DNA from: Solirubrobacter pauli
GTDB lineage: Bacteria > Actinomycetota > Thermoleophilia > Solirubrobacterales > Solirubrobacteraceae
Reading direction: 5' to 3'
Assembly: GCF_003633755.1 (NCBI RefSeq)
Contig: NZ_RBIL01000001.1
Location: 3,457,426 to 3,521,425 of the forward strand
Length of the DNA stretch: 64,000 bases
Positions within the stretch are counted from its first letter, which is position 1. Each line of letters starts with the position of its first letter. Both the position numbers and the translations under genes were made by a program. The notes beneath the pieces are model-generated. The model was not told where the DNA came from. It saw nothing but the letters and a program-made list of their open reading frames with translations, and searched no databases. Below are positions 1-9,376 of this stretch, one piece after another.

Positions 1-1
1 G

Positions 2-943
2 ACCGCCGCACTCGTGCGGGCGTACGGCCTGCCGCGTGAGGCGGTCCGGCCCGAGCACCTGGACGATCGCGAGGTGTGGGCGGCGCTGCTCGAGCGGATG
101 CCGATGACCGCGCTGTTGCGCAACCTCGCGACGCTTACGCGCGTGGGGGTCATCACGCCGGGGTCGGTGGGTGCCGATCTGGCGGCCGAGCAGCTCGGCG
201 ACGTCGAGCGGTTGCGGACCGCGCGGGTGCACCCGATCACGGTGCTGTCCGCGTTGCGCACGTACGCGCGCGGGCGCGGGGTGCGCGGGCAGCACACGTG
301 GGCGCCGGTGGCGCGGATCGTCGACGCGCTCGACGGAGCGTTCTACGCGGCGTTCGGCAACGTCGAGCCGGCGGGAACGCGGATGCTGCTCGCGTTGGAC
401 GTGTCCGGGTCGATGACGTGCGGCGAGATCGCGGGCGTGCCGGGGCTGACGCCGCGGGACGCGTCGGCGGCGATGGCGCTCGTGACCGCGGCCACGGAGG
501 CGCGGCACGAGATCGTCGGGTTCTTCGCCGGCGACGGCGGCTGGAAGTCGGGGCAGCGCGACTGGCACCGCTACGGCGGGATCACGCCGCTCTCGATCAG
601 CCCGCGCCAGCGTTTGACGGATGCGATCGGCGCCGTGTCCAGCCTGCCGTTCGGCGGGACCGACTGCTCGCTGCCGATGCGGTACGCGCTCGCCGAGGGC
701 CGTGAGATCGACACGTTCGTGGTCTACACGGACTCGGAGACGTGGCACGGCGAGATCCACCCGGCCCAGGCGCTGCGGGAGTACCGCGAGCGGACCGGGA
801 TCGCCGCGCGGCTCGTCGTGATCGGCATGGTTGCGAACGGGTTCACGATCGCCGACCCCGAGGACCCGGGGATGCTGGACATCGTCGGGTTCGACGGCGC
901 GACGCCGGAAGTGGTCTCCGGCTTCGCGCGCGGGGTGGTGTAG
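2..943 (+). CDS. TROVE/vWA domain protein (Ro60-like), 5' end missing
   Basis: The reading frame is open to the left edge, so the N-terminus lies outside the window; the first in-window start codon (GTG at 14) is probably internal. The visible 309 codons hold the end of a TROVE HEAT-like region followed by a von Willebrand A domain. The vWA has a MIDAS site: DVSGSM at about 398-415, the downstream threonine in FGGTD, and the later D in VVYTDSE. Ro60-type proteins bind Y RNAs and misfolded RNAs and work with exoribonucleases in RNA quality control. No partner gene is visible on the right, where the next gene is convergent. The family call is confident; any RNA ligand would have to be sought upstream of the window. 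Confidence 0.85.
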   Translation, partial: TAALVRAYGLPREAVRPEHLDDREVWAALLERMPMTALLRNLATLTRVGVITPGSVGADLAAEQLGDVERLRTARVHPITVLSALRTYARGRGVRGQHTWAPVARIVDALDGAFYAAFGNVEPAGTRMLLALDVSGSMTCGEIAGVPGLTPRDASAAMALVTAATEARHEIVGFFAGDGGWKSGQRDWHRYGGITPLSISPRQRLTDAIGAVSSLPFGGTDCSLPMRYALAEGREIDTFVVYTDSETWHGEIHPAQALREYRERTGIAARLVVIGMVANGFTIADPEDPGMLDIVGFDGATPEVVSGFARGVV

Positions 944-946
944 GTG

Positions 947-970
947 AAGGGGGCGCTTCGGCGCCCCCTT
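947..970. terminator. Hairpin between convergent genes
   Basis: A perfect 10-bp stem (AAGGGGGCGC / GCGCCCCCTT) closes a TTCG tetraloop. It fills the 33-nt gap between the TROVE stop and the stop of the convergent amidohydrolase. The TTCG loop makes it very stable. The arms end in AA and TT rather than a long U-tract, so it may serve both strands. Confidence 0.75.
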
Positions 971-976
971 CGCTCG

Positions 977-2293
977 TTAAGCGACCGCTCCGTACTGCTC
1001 GATCGCGTACCCGAGGAGGCCGGCGGCCTCGAGCGCGGGCAGCGGCGCCCGGAACGTGACCTGCACGACGCCCGGCGCGCGACCGATCTCGATCGCGCCC
1101 GTGATCGTGGCGCGGTTCATCACCTCGGGCACGCTCATGTCCAGCAGCTTCGCGGCGCGCGCCAGGCCGTTGTCGGTCGCCGAGTTCAGGTCCGGGCCGG
1201 TGCCGATGACCGAGATCGGCAGCGACTCCTCGATCGCCGTGACGCCCTCGCGCTCGGCCAGCGCCAGCGCGCGGGCGCGCTCGTCGGCGGTCAGCGGACG
1301 CGCCAGGAACGGCAGGTCCTCGAGCACCGGGAACAGCACCGGCCCGTCGATGCCGAGCGCCTTGAGCACCTCGACCTGCAGCGTGACCGTGCCGGCCACG
1401 TCGGCGGTGTGCCCGGCGATCTCGCCGTCGCCCTGCATCGCGTGCATGTCGCCGAGGTAGACGCCGCCGCCCGGCACCTTCACCGGGCAGACGAGGATCG
1501 CGCCGGCGCGCACGGCGTCGATGTCCAGGTGCCCGTCCGTCTTGTGCTGCTGAAGCGCCTGGGCGTCCATCGCGAACCTGTGCGGGGCGCCGACGAGGAA
1601 CGCGCCGAAGTCGCCCGCGTTGTGCGAGTCCGGCATCGGGGCGCTGGGCGTCGTGCCGAGCTGGCCGAGGAACGGCCGCATGCGCGTGACCACGCCGACG
1701 AGGTCGCTCGGCGCGAACGTCAGGATCGGGTTCTGCGCGCTGTTGTCCGGCAGCTGGGCGTAGGCCGCGGCGTCGCCCGCGATCTCGCGTGCGCGGTCCT
1801 CGTGGACCGACAGGCCCAGGCGGCCGTCGAACGCGAGCGTGTAGCCGTTGGTGAACGTGAAGGGCGTCGCGTCCGCCCCGCACGCGACGCAGCGCACCGC
1901 GGTCTCGCCGATGCCCTCGAGCCGCGTCTCGGGCCACTCCGCGCCGCAGCCCGGGCACACCGCCGCGCAGTACGGATCGCCGTTGAAGCGGCCCTCCATC
2001 GCCTGGTCGTTGCCCGATGCGGTCGCGCGCGAGGTGACCGCGATGTCCTTGATGCGGATCGCGATCGCGTCGCCCGGCTCCGCGCCCTCGACCGCGACCG
2101 GCGTGCACACCTCGTGCCCGCCGCGGATCGCGGGCGTGATCATCGGCCCCCAGCACCCGGGCGTCGAGTTCCAGACGATGTGCCCGCCGTCGGCCACGGG
2201 GCCGAGCTGCTGCACGTCCGGGCCGAGCACCCCGTCGGTGAACGTGTCGACGATGACGGTGCGGCGTGCGGTCGACGTGTCCTGAATCGCCAT
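977..2293 (-). CDS. Acetamidase/formamidase family amidohydrolase with Zn-ribbon insertion
   Basis: This 438-residue protein matches the FmdA/AmdA family, which hydrolyses formamide or short amides to ammonia and the acid. Family features seen are the STPGCWGP segment, the GPVLFPVLED and EVMNRATITGA regions, and the GDMHAMQGDGE metal-site segment. I start at ATG 2293 because AAGGAG lies 6-7 nt upstream; a TTG two codons earlier sits inside that ribosome site. An unusual insertion at about residues 113-138 carries two CxxC pairs (CPGC and CVAC), a probable zinc ribbon that I do not associate with classical formamidases. It is last in a run recD2, MoaD-like, amidohydrolase, with only 13 nt after the MoaD-like gene. 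The substrate is unknown. Confidence 0.85.
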   Translation of the reverse strand: MAIQDTSTARRTVIVDTFTDGVLGPDVQQLGPVADGGHIVWNSTPGCWGPMITPAIRGGHEVCTPVAVEGAEPGDAIAIRIKDIAVTSRATASGNDQAMEGRFNGDPYCAAVCPGCGAEWPETRLEGIGETAVRCVACGADATPFTFTNGYTLAFDGRLGLSVHEDRAREIAGDAAAYAQLPDNSAQNPILTFAPSDLVGVVTRMRPFLGQLGTTPSAPMPDSHNAGDFGAFLVGAPHRFAMDAQALQQHKTDGHLDIDAVRAGAILVCPVKVPGGGVYLGDMHAMQGDGEIAGHTADVAGTVTLQVEVLKALGIDGPVLFPVLEDLPFLARPLTADERARALALAEREGVTAIEESLPISVIGTGPDLNSATDNGLARAAKLLDMSVPEVMNRATITGAIEIGRAPGVVQVTFRAPLPALEAAGLLGYAIEQYGAVA

Positions 2294-2306
2294 CTCCAAC
2301 TCCTTT

Positions 2307-2552
2307 TCAGCCGCCGGAGACCGGCAGCAGCAGGGCGACCTCCTGGCCGTGCTCCAGCCGTCGGTCGCGGGTCACGTGCTCGCCCGCGACGACCGGCAGC
2401 ACCGATCGCAGCGCGGGCGCGAGGTCCGGCTCGTCCTGGGCGAGCCGGGCGAAGAGCTCACCGACGGTGGCGCCTTCGGAGATCTGGACAGACTTCAGCG
2501 GCGCGGCCGAGAGGCGCGCGAGCCCAGCGCCGAGACGGACCCGAACCGTCAA
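2307..2552 (-). CDS. MoaD/ThiS-family small sulfur-carrier-like protein
   Basis: The 81-residue protein has a ubiquitin-like pattern: an N-terminal beta strand (VRVRLGAGL), a TVGELFARL helix, EHGQEVALLLPVSGG at the end, and the C-terminal Gly-Gly that is thiocarboxylated in MoaD and ThiS. The start is TTG, overlapping the TGA of the helicase gene by 4 nt (TTGA), so it should be translationally coupled. No moaE, thiF or moeB-like activating gene is nearby. It could be a molybdopterin-synthase small subunit or a carrier for another sulfur transfer. Its place between a helicase and an amidohydrolase does not point to one pathway. Confidence 0.75.
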   Translation of the reverse strand: MTVRVRLGAGLARLSAAPLKSVQISEGATVGELFARLAQDEPDLAPALRSVLPVVAGEHVTRDRRLEHGQEVALLLPVSGG

Positions 2553-4666
2553 TCCGAGGCAAGCCTAACCGCCAGGCGCGAATACCGACGCGACGTGTCC
2601 GGCGTGCCCGCCGCCCGGCCGACCACCGCGCGTGTGCCGACCACCAGCGTCGCCACCCGCGCGCGGGTCATCGCCGTGTAGAGCATCTCGCGCCGCAGGA
2701 AGTACGGGCCGGCCTGCGGATGCGCGACCACGATCGCCACCGGCAGCTCGATCCCCTGGCCCTTGTGGATCGAGCACGCGTAGGCGAGCTGCAACCGCGG
2801 CGCCTCCTCGTCGGGCAGCTCGACGACCATGCCGTCGGCGCTCACGATCAGCTTCTCGTCGCGATGGTCGAGCAGCCGCAGGATCGTGCCGTTCATCAGC
2901 CCGAGCTCGTGCAGGTTGCGCCCCGACAGCATCAGCTTGTCGCCGATCCGCAGGCGCCCGCCCAGCACCGGCTCGCCGCCGCGGTTGAGCGCGCTGCGCA
3001 ACCGCGTGTTGAGCGCCTCGATCCCGAGCGCGCCCCGGTAGACGGGGGCGAACACCTGCAGGTCGGTGACCGGGTCGATCCCGTAGTGCTTCGGGAGCCG
3101 CTGCGCCACCAGCGACTCGATCTCGTCCAGGGCCGCCGCAGGGTCGTCCCGCTCGATCAGGAACAGGTCGCGCTGCAGGCCCTCGTGCGGTGCGAAGTCC
3201 GGCATCTGGCCCTGGCGCACGGCGTGCGCGCCGCGGACGATCATCGACCCCGCGGCCTGGCGGAAGATGTGCGTGAGCTCGGCGACCGGCACGACCTTCG
3301 TGGCCACGAGCTCCGCGAACGGCTTGCCCGCGCCGACCGGCGCCAGCTGATCGGCGTCGCCGACGAGCACGACGTGCGTCACCGCGCCGACCGCCCGCAG
3401 CAGCGTCACCAGCAGCTCCAGGTTCGCCATCGAGGTCTCGTCCACCACGAGCACGTCGCCCTCGATCTCGTCCTTCGTCGGGCCCTGCCCGGGGATCCAG
3501 CCGAGCGCGGAGTGGATCGTCGAGGCCTCCATGTCGGTCGACTCGGCCATCCGCCGCGCCGCGCGGCCGGTCGGGGCGACGAGCGTGACCGACTTCTTCT
3601 GCGCCTTGGCCGCGGCGCAGATGAGCCGGATCGTCGCGGTCTTGCCGGTGCCGGGGCCGCCGGTGACGATCGAGATCCGGGACGTGAACGCCGCGAGCAC
3701 CGCCGCCGCCTGCTCAGGCGCGGGGGTGAGGTCCTCCTCGGCGACGACCGCCGGCTTCAGCGACGGCCGCGAGTCGGCCAGGCGGCCGATCAGGTCGGCC
3801 AGCTCCGCTTCCAGCTTCCAGGTGGGCGGCCGGTACGCCCACAGCGCGCCCGCCTCGTCCTCGAGCACCAGGTCCTCGTGCTCGACCATGTCGTGCAGCA
3901 GCTGCGCGTCGGGCGGCGCGCCGCCCACCAGCGTGCCGGCCTTGCTGACCAGCTCCGGGACGGGCAGGCACGTGGAGCCGTCCCGCTCTGCCTCGGTGAG
4001 CACGTGCACGACCGCCGCGCGGCGCCGGCCCGGCGAGTCGCGCGGGATGCCGGCGGCCTTGGCGATGGTGTCCGCGATCTGGAACCCGACCCCGAAGACG
4101 CTCGTCAGCTCGTACGGCCGCTTGCGCACCATCTCGTGCGCGCGGTCGCCGTACTCGGCGGCGATCCGCGGCACCAGCCACGCGAGCCCGTGCGGCGCGA
4201 GCAGAAGGTGGAGCGCGCGCGTGGAGCGCAACGCGGCCCACGACTTCGCCGCCTCCCGCGAGCGCGGGTGCGAGAGCCCGGCGCGGCGGAACGCGAGCGC
4301 CGGGTCCTGGTCGATCACCTCCAGCACACGCTCGCCGTAGCGGTCGAGCAGGTTCGAGGCGCGCTTGATGCCCACGTGGCGTACGCGCTTGAGGTACGCC
4401 AACAGCGCCTCGTCGCCCGACGGCGGCATCGACTCGGCGATCGAGACCTTCACCTGCGGCCCGTAGCGCTTGTCGTCGTGCCAGACGCCGACGACCTTCA
4501 CGTGCTCGCGCTCCTCGAGGTGCGCGAGCGGCCCGATCAGCACGAGCTCGTCGCTGCCACGGTCGGCGTCCACGACCGCGAAGCCGCTCTCCTCGCTGGA
4601 GAAGCGGATGCGGCGGACGACGATCTCGTCCTCGAACGGCGTGCCGGGCGTGTCCATCACTGGCAT
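2549..4666 (-). CDS. recD2: RecD2-like SF1B DNA helicase
   Basis: The 705-residue protein has the RecD2 layout: an N-terminal OB-like region (about 10-80), helix-hairpin-helix repeats (about 85-210), then the SF1B helicase core. Walker A is GGPGTGKT at 336-343, followed by the motif Ia region VAPTGRAA. Walker B is VVDET at about 407-411, and motif VI is near the C-terminus (YACSIHKGQG). RecD2 is a 5'-3' helicase acting outside RecBCD in DNA repair, and no RecB or RecC is present here. ATG 4657 (residue 4) is an alternative start. It heads the run with the MoaD-like and amidohydrolase genes. Confidence 0.9.
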   Translation of the reverse strand: MPVMDTPGTPFEDEIVVRRIRFSSEESGFAVVDADRGSDELVLIGPLAHLEEREHVKVVGVWHDDKRYGPQVKVSIAESMPPSGDEALLAYLKRVRHVGIKRASNLLDRYGERVLEVIDQDPALAFRRAGLSHPRSREAAKSWAALRSTRALHLLLAPHGLAWLVPRIAAEYGDRAHEMVRKRPYELTSVFGVGFQIADTIAKAAGIPRDSPGRRRAAVVHVLTEAERDGSTCLPVPELVSKAGTLVGGAPPDAQLLHDMVEHEDLVLEDEAGALWAYRPPTWKLEAELADLIGRLADSRPSLKPAVVAEEDLTPAPEQAAAVLAAFTSRISIVTGGPGTGKTATIRLICAAAKAQKKSVTLVAPTGRAARRMAESTDMEASTIHSALGWIPGQGPTKDEIEGDVLVVDETSMANLELLVTLLRAVGAVTHVVLVGDADQLAPVGAGKPFAELVATKVVPVAELTHIFRQAAGSMIVRGAHAVRQGQMPDFAPHEGLQRDLFLIERDDPAAALDEIESLVAQRLPKHYGIDPVTDLQVFAPVYRGALGIEALNTRLRSALNRGGEPVLGGRLRIGDKLMLSGRNLHELGLMNGTILRLLDHRDEKLIVSADGMVVELPDEEAPRLQLAYACSIHKGQGIELPVAIVVAHPQAGPYFLRREMLYTAMTRARVATLVVGTRAVVGRAAGTPDTSRRYSRLAVRLASD

Positions 4667-4694
4667 AGAGGATCGCGCGGCGAGAAGTTCGCCC

Positions 4695-5618
4695 CTAGTA
4701 GCGGCGCGCGCCTACGTAATGCGTGCCCCAGTAGTCGCCGCCGATCGCGTGCTCGCGGACGCCGTGCGTCGTGGCCGAGATGACGGTCGCGTTGCCGGTG
4801 GCGATGCCGACGTGCGACGCGCCCGGCCCGTTGGCGTCGAAGAACACGAGGTCGCCCGCCTGGATGCTCTCGCGGGTGACCGGGGTGCCGACGTTGAACT
4901 GGTCGAAGCTCGTGCGCGGGATCGTGACGCCGGCCTGCGCCATCGCCCACTGCGTCAGGCCCGAGCAGTCCCACGCCGGCCCTTCGCCGCCCAGCTGGTA
5001 CGGCGCGCCGAGCTTCGTCCGCGCCGCGCCGACCGCCGAGCCGCCGCTCGACGACGGAGCCGAGCCGCCGCCGGACACGCCCAGCGCGCCGAGCGTCGCC
5101 GGACCGGCGACGCCGTCCACGACCAGGCCGCGGCTGCGCTGGAAGTCCCGCACCGCCTGGCGGGTGATCGGCCCGTAGACGCCATCGGCGGAGATGCCGA
5201 GCGCCCGCTGGATGGACATGGTGGTGGCCGCGTTCGACGGCGTGACGCCCCGGGACCCGCTCGGCGTCGGCGCGCCGGCCAGGCCGAGCGCGCGCTTGGT
5301 GGCCGGCCCGACGATGCCGTCGACCACCAGCCCGCTGCGCGCCTGGAAGTCCTTCACGGCCCGGCGCGTGATCGGCCCGAACTCACCGTCGGCGGTGATG
5401 CCCAGCGCACGCTGGACCGCGCGCACGTCGTCCCCGGTGGTGCCGCGCTCGAGCTCCTGCGCCGCCGCGGTGCCCGTGGTGGGCACGGCCACCGACGCCG
5501 CGACCAGCGCCGCCGACACCTGCACGTTCGTCACCCGGCTCCTGGTCTGCGCCCGGCGGCGGCGGGAGCGATCCAACGACCGCTCCCACAACTCGACGCT
5601 CGCGAGATCCCGCTCCAT
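4695..5618 (-). CDS. Secreted NlpC/P60 endopeptidase with two peptidoglycan-binding domains
   Basis: The 307-residue protein starts with an arginine-rich stretch and a hydrophobic segment (about 31-54) that ends in an Ala-rich cleavage-like site. Two peptidoglycan_binding_1 repeats follow (about 58-112 and 133-180), each with DGxxGPxTxxAVxxFQ. After a Ser/Gly linker comes an NlpC/P60 domain (about 195-307) with catalytic Cys218 in WDCSG, His269 in ASHVG, and a later polar residue around His285. Such enzymes cut D-Glu-meso-DAP bonds in wall peptides. A GATGAGGG-like ribosome site precedes ATG 5618. It is transcribed away from the sensor-kinase gene. Confidence 0.92.
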   Translation of the reverse strand: MERDLASVELWERSLDRSRRRRAQTRSRVTNVQVSAALVAASVAVPTTGTAAAQELERGTTGDDVRAVQRALGITADGEFGPITRRAVKDFQARSGLVVDGIVGPATKRALGLAGAPTPSGSRGVTPSNAATTMSIQRALGISADGVYGPITRQAVRDFQRSRGLVVDGVAGPATLGALGVSGGGSAPSSSGGSAVGAARTKLGAPYQLGGEGPAWDCSGLTQWAMAQAGVTIPRTSFDQFNVGTPVTRESIQAGDLVFFDANGPGASHVGIATGNATVISATTHGVREHAIGGDYWGTHYVGARRY

Positions 5619-5737
5619 GCCCTCATCACACCATCAGCCCCCGACGGATCGGGGATGCGCGCCGTCCGTCGGATCACTCAGGCGTCGCTCAGTACAAGTC
5701 CGTTTACCAACGACTGCGGAAGGAAAAACCTGCACGA

Positions 5738-8700
5738 GTGAATCACCGGCGATCGCTCGTTCGCGCCCCTGCCGCCAGCGCGCTGCTCGTCCTTGCGGTC
5801 CTTGCCGCCATCCTCGCCCTGCTGGTCGACCATCGTGTCTCACGGGACACGCTCGAGCGCACTGCGGTCTGGCGCGACGAGCTCGCCACCATCCGCGGCG
5901 AGGCCTCGCTGGCGCGGCTCAACGCCGAGAAGCGCGCCGCCGGGGACATCCGCGCCGACGTCGACGGGCCGCTGAACGGCGCGCTCGACGCCTGCGACGG
6001 GCTGCAGGCCAGCGCGAGCAACGGGCTGGTGGTCCCCGCCGAGCGCCTCTGCCAGCAGGTGCGGCTGTTGCGCTCGACACCCCGCGACGACGTCGTGTTC
6101 GCCGCGCTGCTGCACGAGCGGGACCGGGCGCTCGCGGCGGTCGAGGACCGTCGCCAGCAGGACGAGCGCTGGCTGCTGCGGCTGGAGCTGTTCCTGGGCG
6201 CCCTGCTGGTCGGCCTGTTCGTCGCCGCCTCGCTGATGCTGCGCCGCGCGCGGTTGCGGCTGGCGGCGCAGGGCGAGCAGCACCGGACGGTGCTCGACTC
6301 GGTCGGCGACGGCATCATGACGACCGACGGCGCCGGCATCGTCACCTACGCCAACCCCGCCGCCAACGCGATGCTCGGCGCGGCGGACCTGCGCGGCCAG
6401 TCGCTCGTCGGCTACCCCGGGTCCAAGCCCGCTGCGACCCTGCTCGACGGCAAGACGCGGCACGTGGACAGCGAGCCGTTCGAGAACCCGGAAGGGCTCA
6501 AGCGCATCTTCCGGTACACGATCAGCCCGGTGCGGGTCGGCGAGCGCGTGGTCGGCGTCACGTCGGTGTTCCGGGACGTCTCCGAGCGTGTGCGCCGTGA
6601 GCGCCGGATCGCGGCCGAGCACGCGGCCGCCCGGGTGCTGGCGACGGCGACGAGCCTGGAGGAGGCGGCGTCGCGGCTGGTGCAGGAGGTCTGTGGCGCG
6701 CTGCACTGGGAGGTCGGGGCCGTCTGGGTCGTCGACGGCGTCGACCTGCAGCTGCGCGCGTTCTGGTCGCCGCGCGAGGAGATGGCCGACGAGATCCAGG
6801 CGCGCATGGGCGAGCTGGTGCTCAAGCGCGGCGACGGGCTGGCCGGCCGGGCGTGGGCGGAGCGTGGTCCCGTGTGGATCCGCGACGCGCGGCAGGAGGC
6901 GCGCTTCGCGATCGCGCGCTCGTTCGGCGTGCGTGCCGGCTTCGCCGTGCCCGTGATGAGCGACGCGACGTGCCTGGGCGTGCTGCAGTTCTTCGACACC
7001 AGCGTGCGCGACCGCGACGAGGAGCTGGAAGCGACGATGAGGTCCGTCGCGGGCTATCTCGCCCAGTTCATCGAGCGCCGACGGGCCGAGCTGGAGCTGG
7101 TCCACGCCCGCGACGAGGCGCTCGAGGCGGCGCGGCTGAAGTCCGAGTTCGTCGCCAACGTCAGCCACGAGATCCGCACGCCGATGAACGGCGTGCTCGG
7201 CATGGCCGACCTGCTGCTGGACACGTCGCTCGACGACGAGCAGCGCTCGTTCGCGGAGACCGTCAAGAGCTCCGGCGCGTCGCTGCTGTCGATCATCGAC
7301 GACATCCTCGACTTCTCGAAGATCGAGGCCGGCAAGCTCGACCTGGACCCGATCGTCTTCGACGTCCGTGAGGCGGTCGGCGACGTCTGCGAGCTGCTCG
7401 CGAGCCGCGCGCACGACCGCGGGCTCGAGCTCGTCGCGCAGATCTCCGACGACGTGCCGCAGGCGGTCACCGGCGACGAGGGCCGGCTGCGCCAGATCCT
7501 CACCAACCTGATCGGCAACGCGCTCAAGTTCACGCACGAGGGCGAGGTCGTCGTGACGGTCACCGCCCAGACGGGCGGTCTGCGGATCGCGGTGCGCGAC
7601 ACCGGCATCGGCATCGCCCCCGAGCTCGTCGAGGGCCTGTTCGACTCGTTCAGCCAGGCCGACAGCTCCACCACGCGGCGCTACGGCGGGACCGGGCTCG
7701 GCCTCGCCATCTCCCGTCAGCTGGTGGAGATGATGGGCGGGCGGATCGGCGCGGAGAGCGAGCCGGGGCACGGCAGCACGTTCTGGTTCACCGTCCGGAT
7801 GCCGACCGCGACCGTGCAGTCGGTGCCGTTGCCGCGCGAACTTGCCGGGTTGAGAGTGCTGATCGTCGATGACAACGCGACCAATCGTGAGATCCTCGAG
7901 CGTCGGATCTCCTCGTGGCGGATGAACGCCGACAGCGCCGACGGCGGCGAGGCGGGGCTCGTGAGCGTGCTCAAGGCGCGCGAGGCCGGCACGCCCTACG
8001 ACCTCGTCCTGCTCGACCACCACATGCCCGGGCTCGACGGCCTCGACGTCGCGCGTGAGCTCGGCCCGGACGGCCCGCGCGTGATCCTGCTCAGCTCCGC
8101 GGGCCGCAACCGTGGCGGCCCCGGCATCAACGCCACGCTCACCAAGCCGGTCCGCGACTCGCGTCTGTACGACACGATCGCCAACACGATGGCCGGCGAC
8201 GGCACCCGCGTGCCGGGGCCCGCCGCCCGCCCCGCGCTGCCCGAGGAGCGCAAGAGCGCGCCGATCCTGCTGGCCGAGGACAACCCGACCAACCAGGCCG
8301 TCGCCGTCAACATCCTGCGCAAGCGGGGCTACCGCGTCGAGGTCGTCGGCAACGGGGAGGAAGCGGTGGCGGCCCTGCGTCGCGGCCCGTTCGCCGCGGT
8401 GCTGATGGACTGCCAGATGCCGGTGCTCGACGGCTACGCGGCCACGGCCGAGATCCGCGACCTCGAGGGTGACGCGCGCCACACGCCGATCATCGCGATG
8501 ACCGCGCACGCGATGGAAGGCGCGCGCGAGCGTTGCCTCGAGGCCGGCATGGACGACTACCTGAGCAAGCCGCTGCGGCCCGAGGCGCTCGACGAGGTGC
8601 TCGCCCAGTGGCTCGACAAGCCCGCACCGCCCGTGATCGACCGGAGCTTCCTCGCCGCGCTCGCCAAGGACGTTGGGGGCGAGGACGTGGTGGCGGAGAT

Positions 8701-8968
8701 CTGCGACCTGTTCCTCTCCGACGTCGACGTGCGCGTCCGGGCCATGCGGCGCGCGGCCGAGGACGGCGACGCCGACGCGCTGCGCGGCGCCGCCCACCAG
8801 CTCAAGGGCAGCGCGGCGAACATCGGGGCGGTGGCGGTGTCGGGCGCGGCCGCGGAGGTCGAGCGGATCGCCCACTCGGGCCGTCTCGACGGCGTCGAGG
8901 CGGCGCTCACGCGGCTCGCCGACGTGGTGAGCATGACCTGGGCCGCCTTGGGTAAGAGCGCTCCGTGA
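5738..8968 (+). CDS. Membrane hybrid sensor histidine kinase (PAS-GAF-HisKA-HATPase-REC-REC-HPt)
   Basis: The 1076-residue kinase contains a complete phosphorelay. Transmembrane segments lie at about 13-31 and 148-167 and bracket an extracytoplasmic sensor region. A PAS domain (about 183-285) and a GAF domain (about 300-445) follow. HisKA has its phospho-accepting His477 in NVSHEIRTP. The ATPase domain has the N box (NLIGNALKF), DTGIGI and GGTGLGL. Two receiver domains have acceptor aspartates at about 760 and 891, and the C-terminal HPt has His1020 in AHQLKG. The GTG start has only a distant GGAAGG upstream. Its stop overlaps the start of the next receiver gene by 4 nt (GTGA), so they form one signalling unit. 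The input signal is unknown. Confidence 0.93.
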   Translation: MNHRRSLVRAPAASALLVLAVLAAILALLVDHRVSRDTLERTAVWRDELATIRGEASLARLNAEKRAAGDIRADVDGPLNGALDACDGLQASASNGLVVPAERLCQQVRLLRSTPRDDVVFAALLHERDRALAAVEDRRQQDERWLLRLELFLGALLVGLFVAASLMLRRARLRLAAQGEQHRTVLDSVGDGIMTTDGAGIVTYANPAANAMLGAADLRGQSLVGYPGSKPAATLLDGKTRHVDSEPFENPEGLKRIFRYTISPVRVGERVVGVTSVFRDVSERVRRERRIAAEHAAARVLATATSLEEAASRLVQEVCGALHWEVGAVWVVDGVDLQLRAFWSPREEMADEIQARMGELVLKRGDGLAGRAWAERGPVWIRDARQEARFAIARSFGVRAGFAVPVMSDATCLGVLQFFDTSVRDRDEELEATMRSVAGYLAQFIERRRAELELVHARDEALEAARLKSEFVANVSHEIRTPMNGVLGMADLLLDTSLDDEQRSFAETVKSSGASLLSIIDDILDFSKIEAGKLDLDPIVFDVREAVGDVCELLASRAHDRGLELVAQISDDVPQAVTGDEGRLRQILTNLIGNALKFTHEGEVVVTVTAQTGGLRIAVRDTGIGIAPELVEGLFDSFSQADSSTTRRYGGTGLGLAISRQLVEMMGGRIGAESEPGHGSTFWFTVRMPTATVQSVPLPRELAGLRVLIVDDNATNREILERRISSWRMNADSADGGEAGLVSVLKAREAGTPYDLVLLDHHMPGLDGLDVARELGPDGPRVILLSSAGRNRGGPGINATLTKPVRDSRLYDTIANTMAGDGTRVPGPAARPALPEERKSAPILLAEDNPTNQAVAVNILRKRGYRVEVVGNGEEAVAALRRGPFAAVLMDCQMPVLDGYAATAEIRDLEGDARHTPIIAMTAHAMEGARERCLEAGMDDYLSKPLRPEALDEVLAQWLDKPAPPVIDRSFLAALAKDVGGEDVVAEICDLFLSDVDVRVRAMRRAAEDGDADALRGAAHQLKGSAANIGAVAVSGAAAEVERIAHSGRLDGVEAALTRLADVVSMTWAALGKSAP

Positions 8969-9366
8969 AGATCCTTGTCGCCGAGGACGACCCCGTCTCC
9001 CGCCGCGTTCTGGAAGCCGTGCTGGCGCGGATGGGGCACGAGTGCGAGTCCGCCGAGGACGGCGCGGCGGCATGGGCGCGTTTCCAGGACGCCGTCCCGG
9101 ACGTCCTGATCACGGACTGGATGATGCCCAACCTGGCCGGCCCCGACCTGTGCCGCCAGGTCCGTGCCCGGTACGGCAGCGACTGCTACGTGATCATGCT
9201 GACCGCGCTCAGCGGCGACGGCGACGTGAAGGTCGCGATGGAGGCCGGCGCGGACGACTTCCTCAACAAGCCGCTGGACCGCAACCAGCTGACCATGCGC
9301 CTCGCGGTCGCCGACCGGTTGCGACAGCTCCGTCTCAAGGTGGCCGAGCTCGGCGGAAAGGCGTAG
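8965..9366 (+). CDS. Single-domain response regulator
   Basis: The 133-residue protein is one receiver domain. The acidic pair is D8/D9, the phosphorylation site D51 (LITDWMMP), the switch Thr about 80 (MLTAL), and the conserved Lys102 (NKPLD). There is no output domain, so it probably passes phosphate on or acts by protein contact, as CheY-like regulators do. The GTG start overlaps the kinase TGA, so it is co-translated with the kinase and is its likely partner, perhaps fed by HPt His1020. Confidence 0.92.
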   Translation: MKILVAEDDPVSRRVLEAVLARMGHECESAEDGAAAWARFQDAVPDVLITDWMMPNLAGPDLCRQVRARYGSDCYVIMLTALSGDGDVKVAMEAGADDFLNKPLDRNQLTMRLAVADRLRQLRLKVAELGGKA

Positions 9367-9369
9367 CTT
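9364..9369 (+). promoter_or_regulatory. -10 box (TAGCTT), leaderless type, for NAD-GDH
   Basis: TAGCTT sits exactly 7 nt before ATG 9377 and overlaps the TAG stop of the receiver gene. There is no Shine-Dalgarno sequence. The spacing predicts transcription starting at or next to the A of ATG. Confidence 0.5.
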
Positions 9370-9376
9370 CCGCGGC

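Noticed and set aside
944-4783. Very long open frame on the plus strand opposite recD2 and the amidohydrolase
   Set aside because: The translation is Arg/Ala/Asp-rich with no domains, and the opposite strand carries clear conserved motifs. In DNA of this GC content antisense frames stay open by composition.
5840-9073. Long minus-strand frame opposite the hybrid kinase
   Set aside because: Low-complexity translation without domains, lying entirely under the well-defined kinase and receiver genes.
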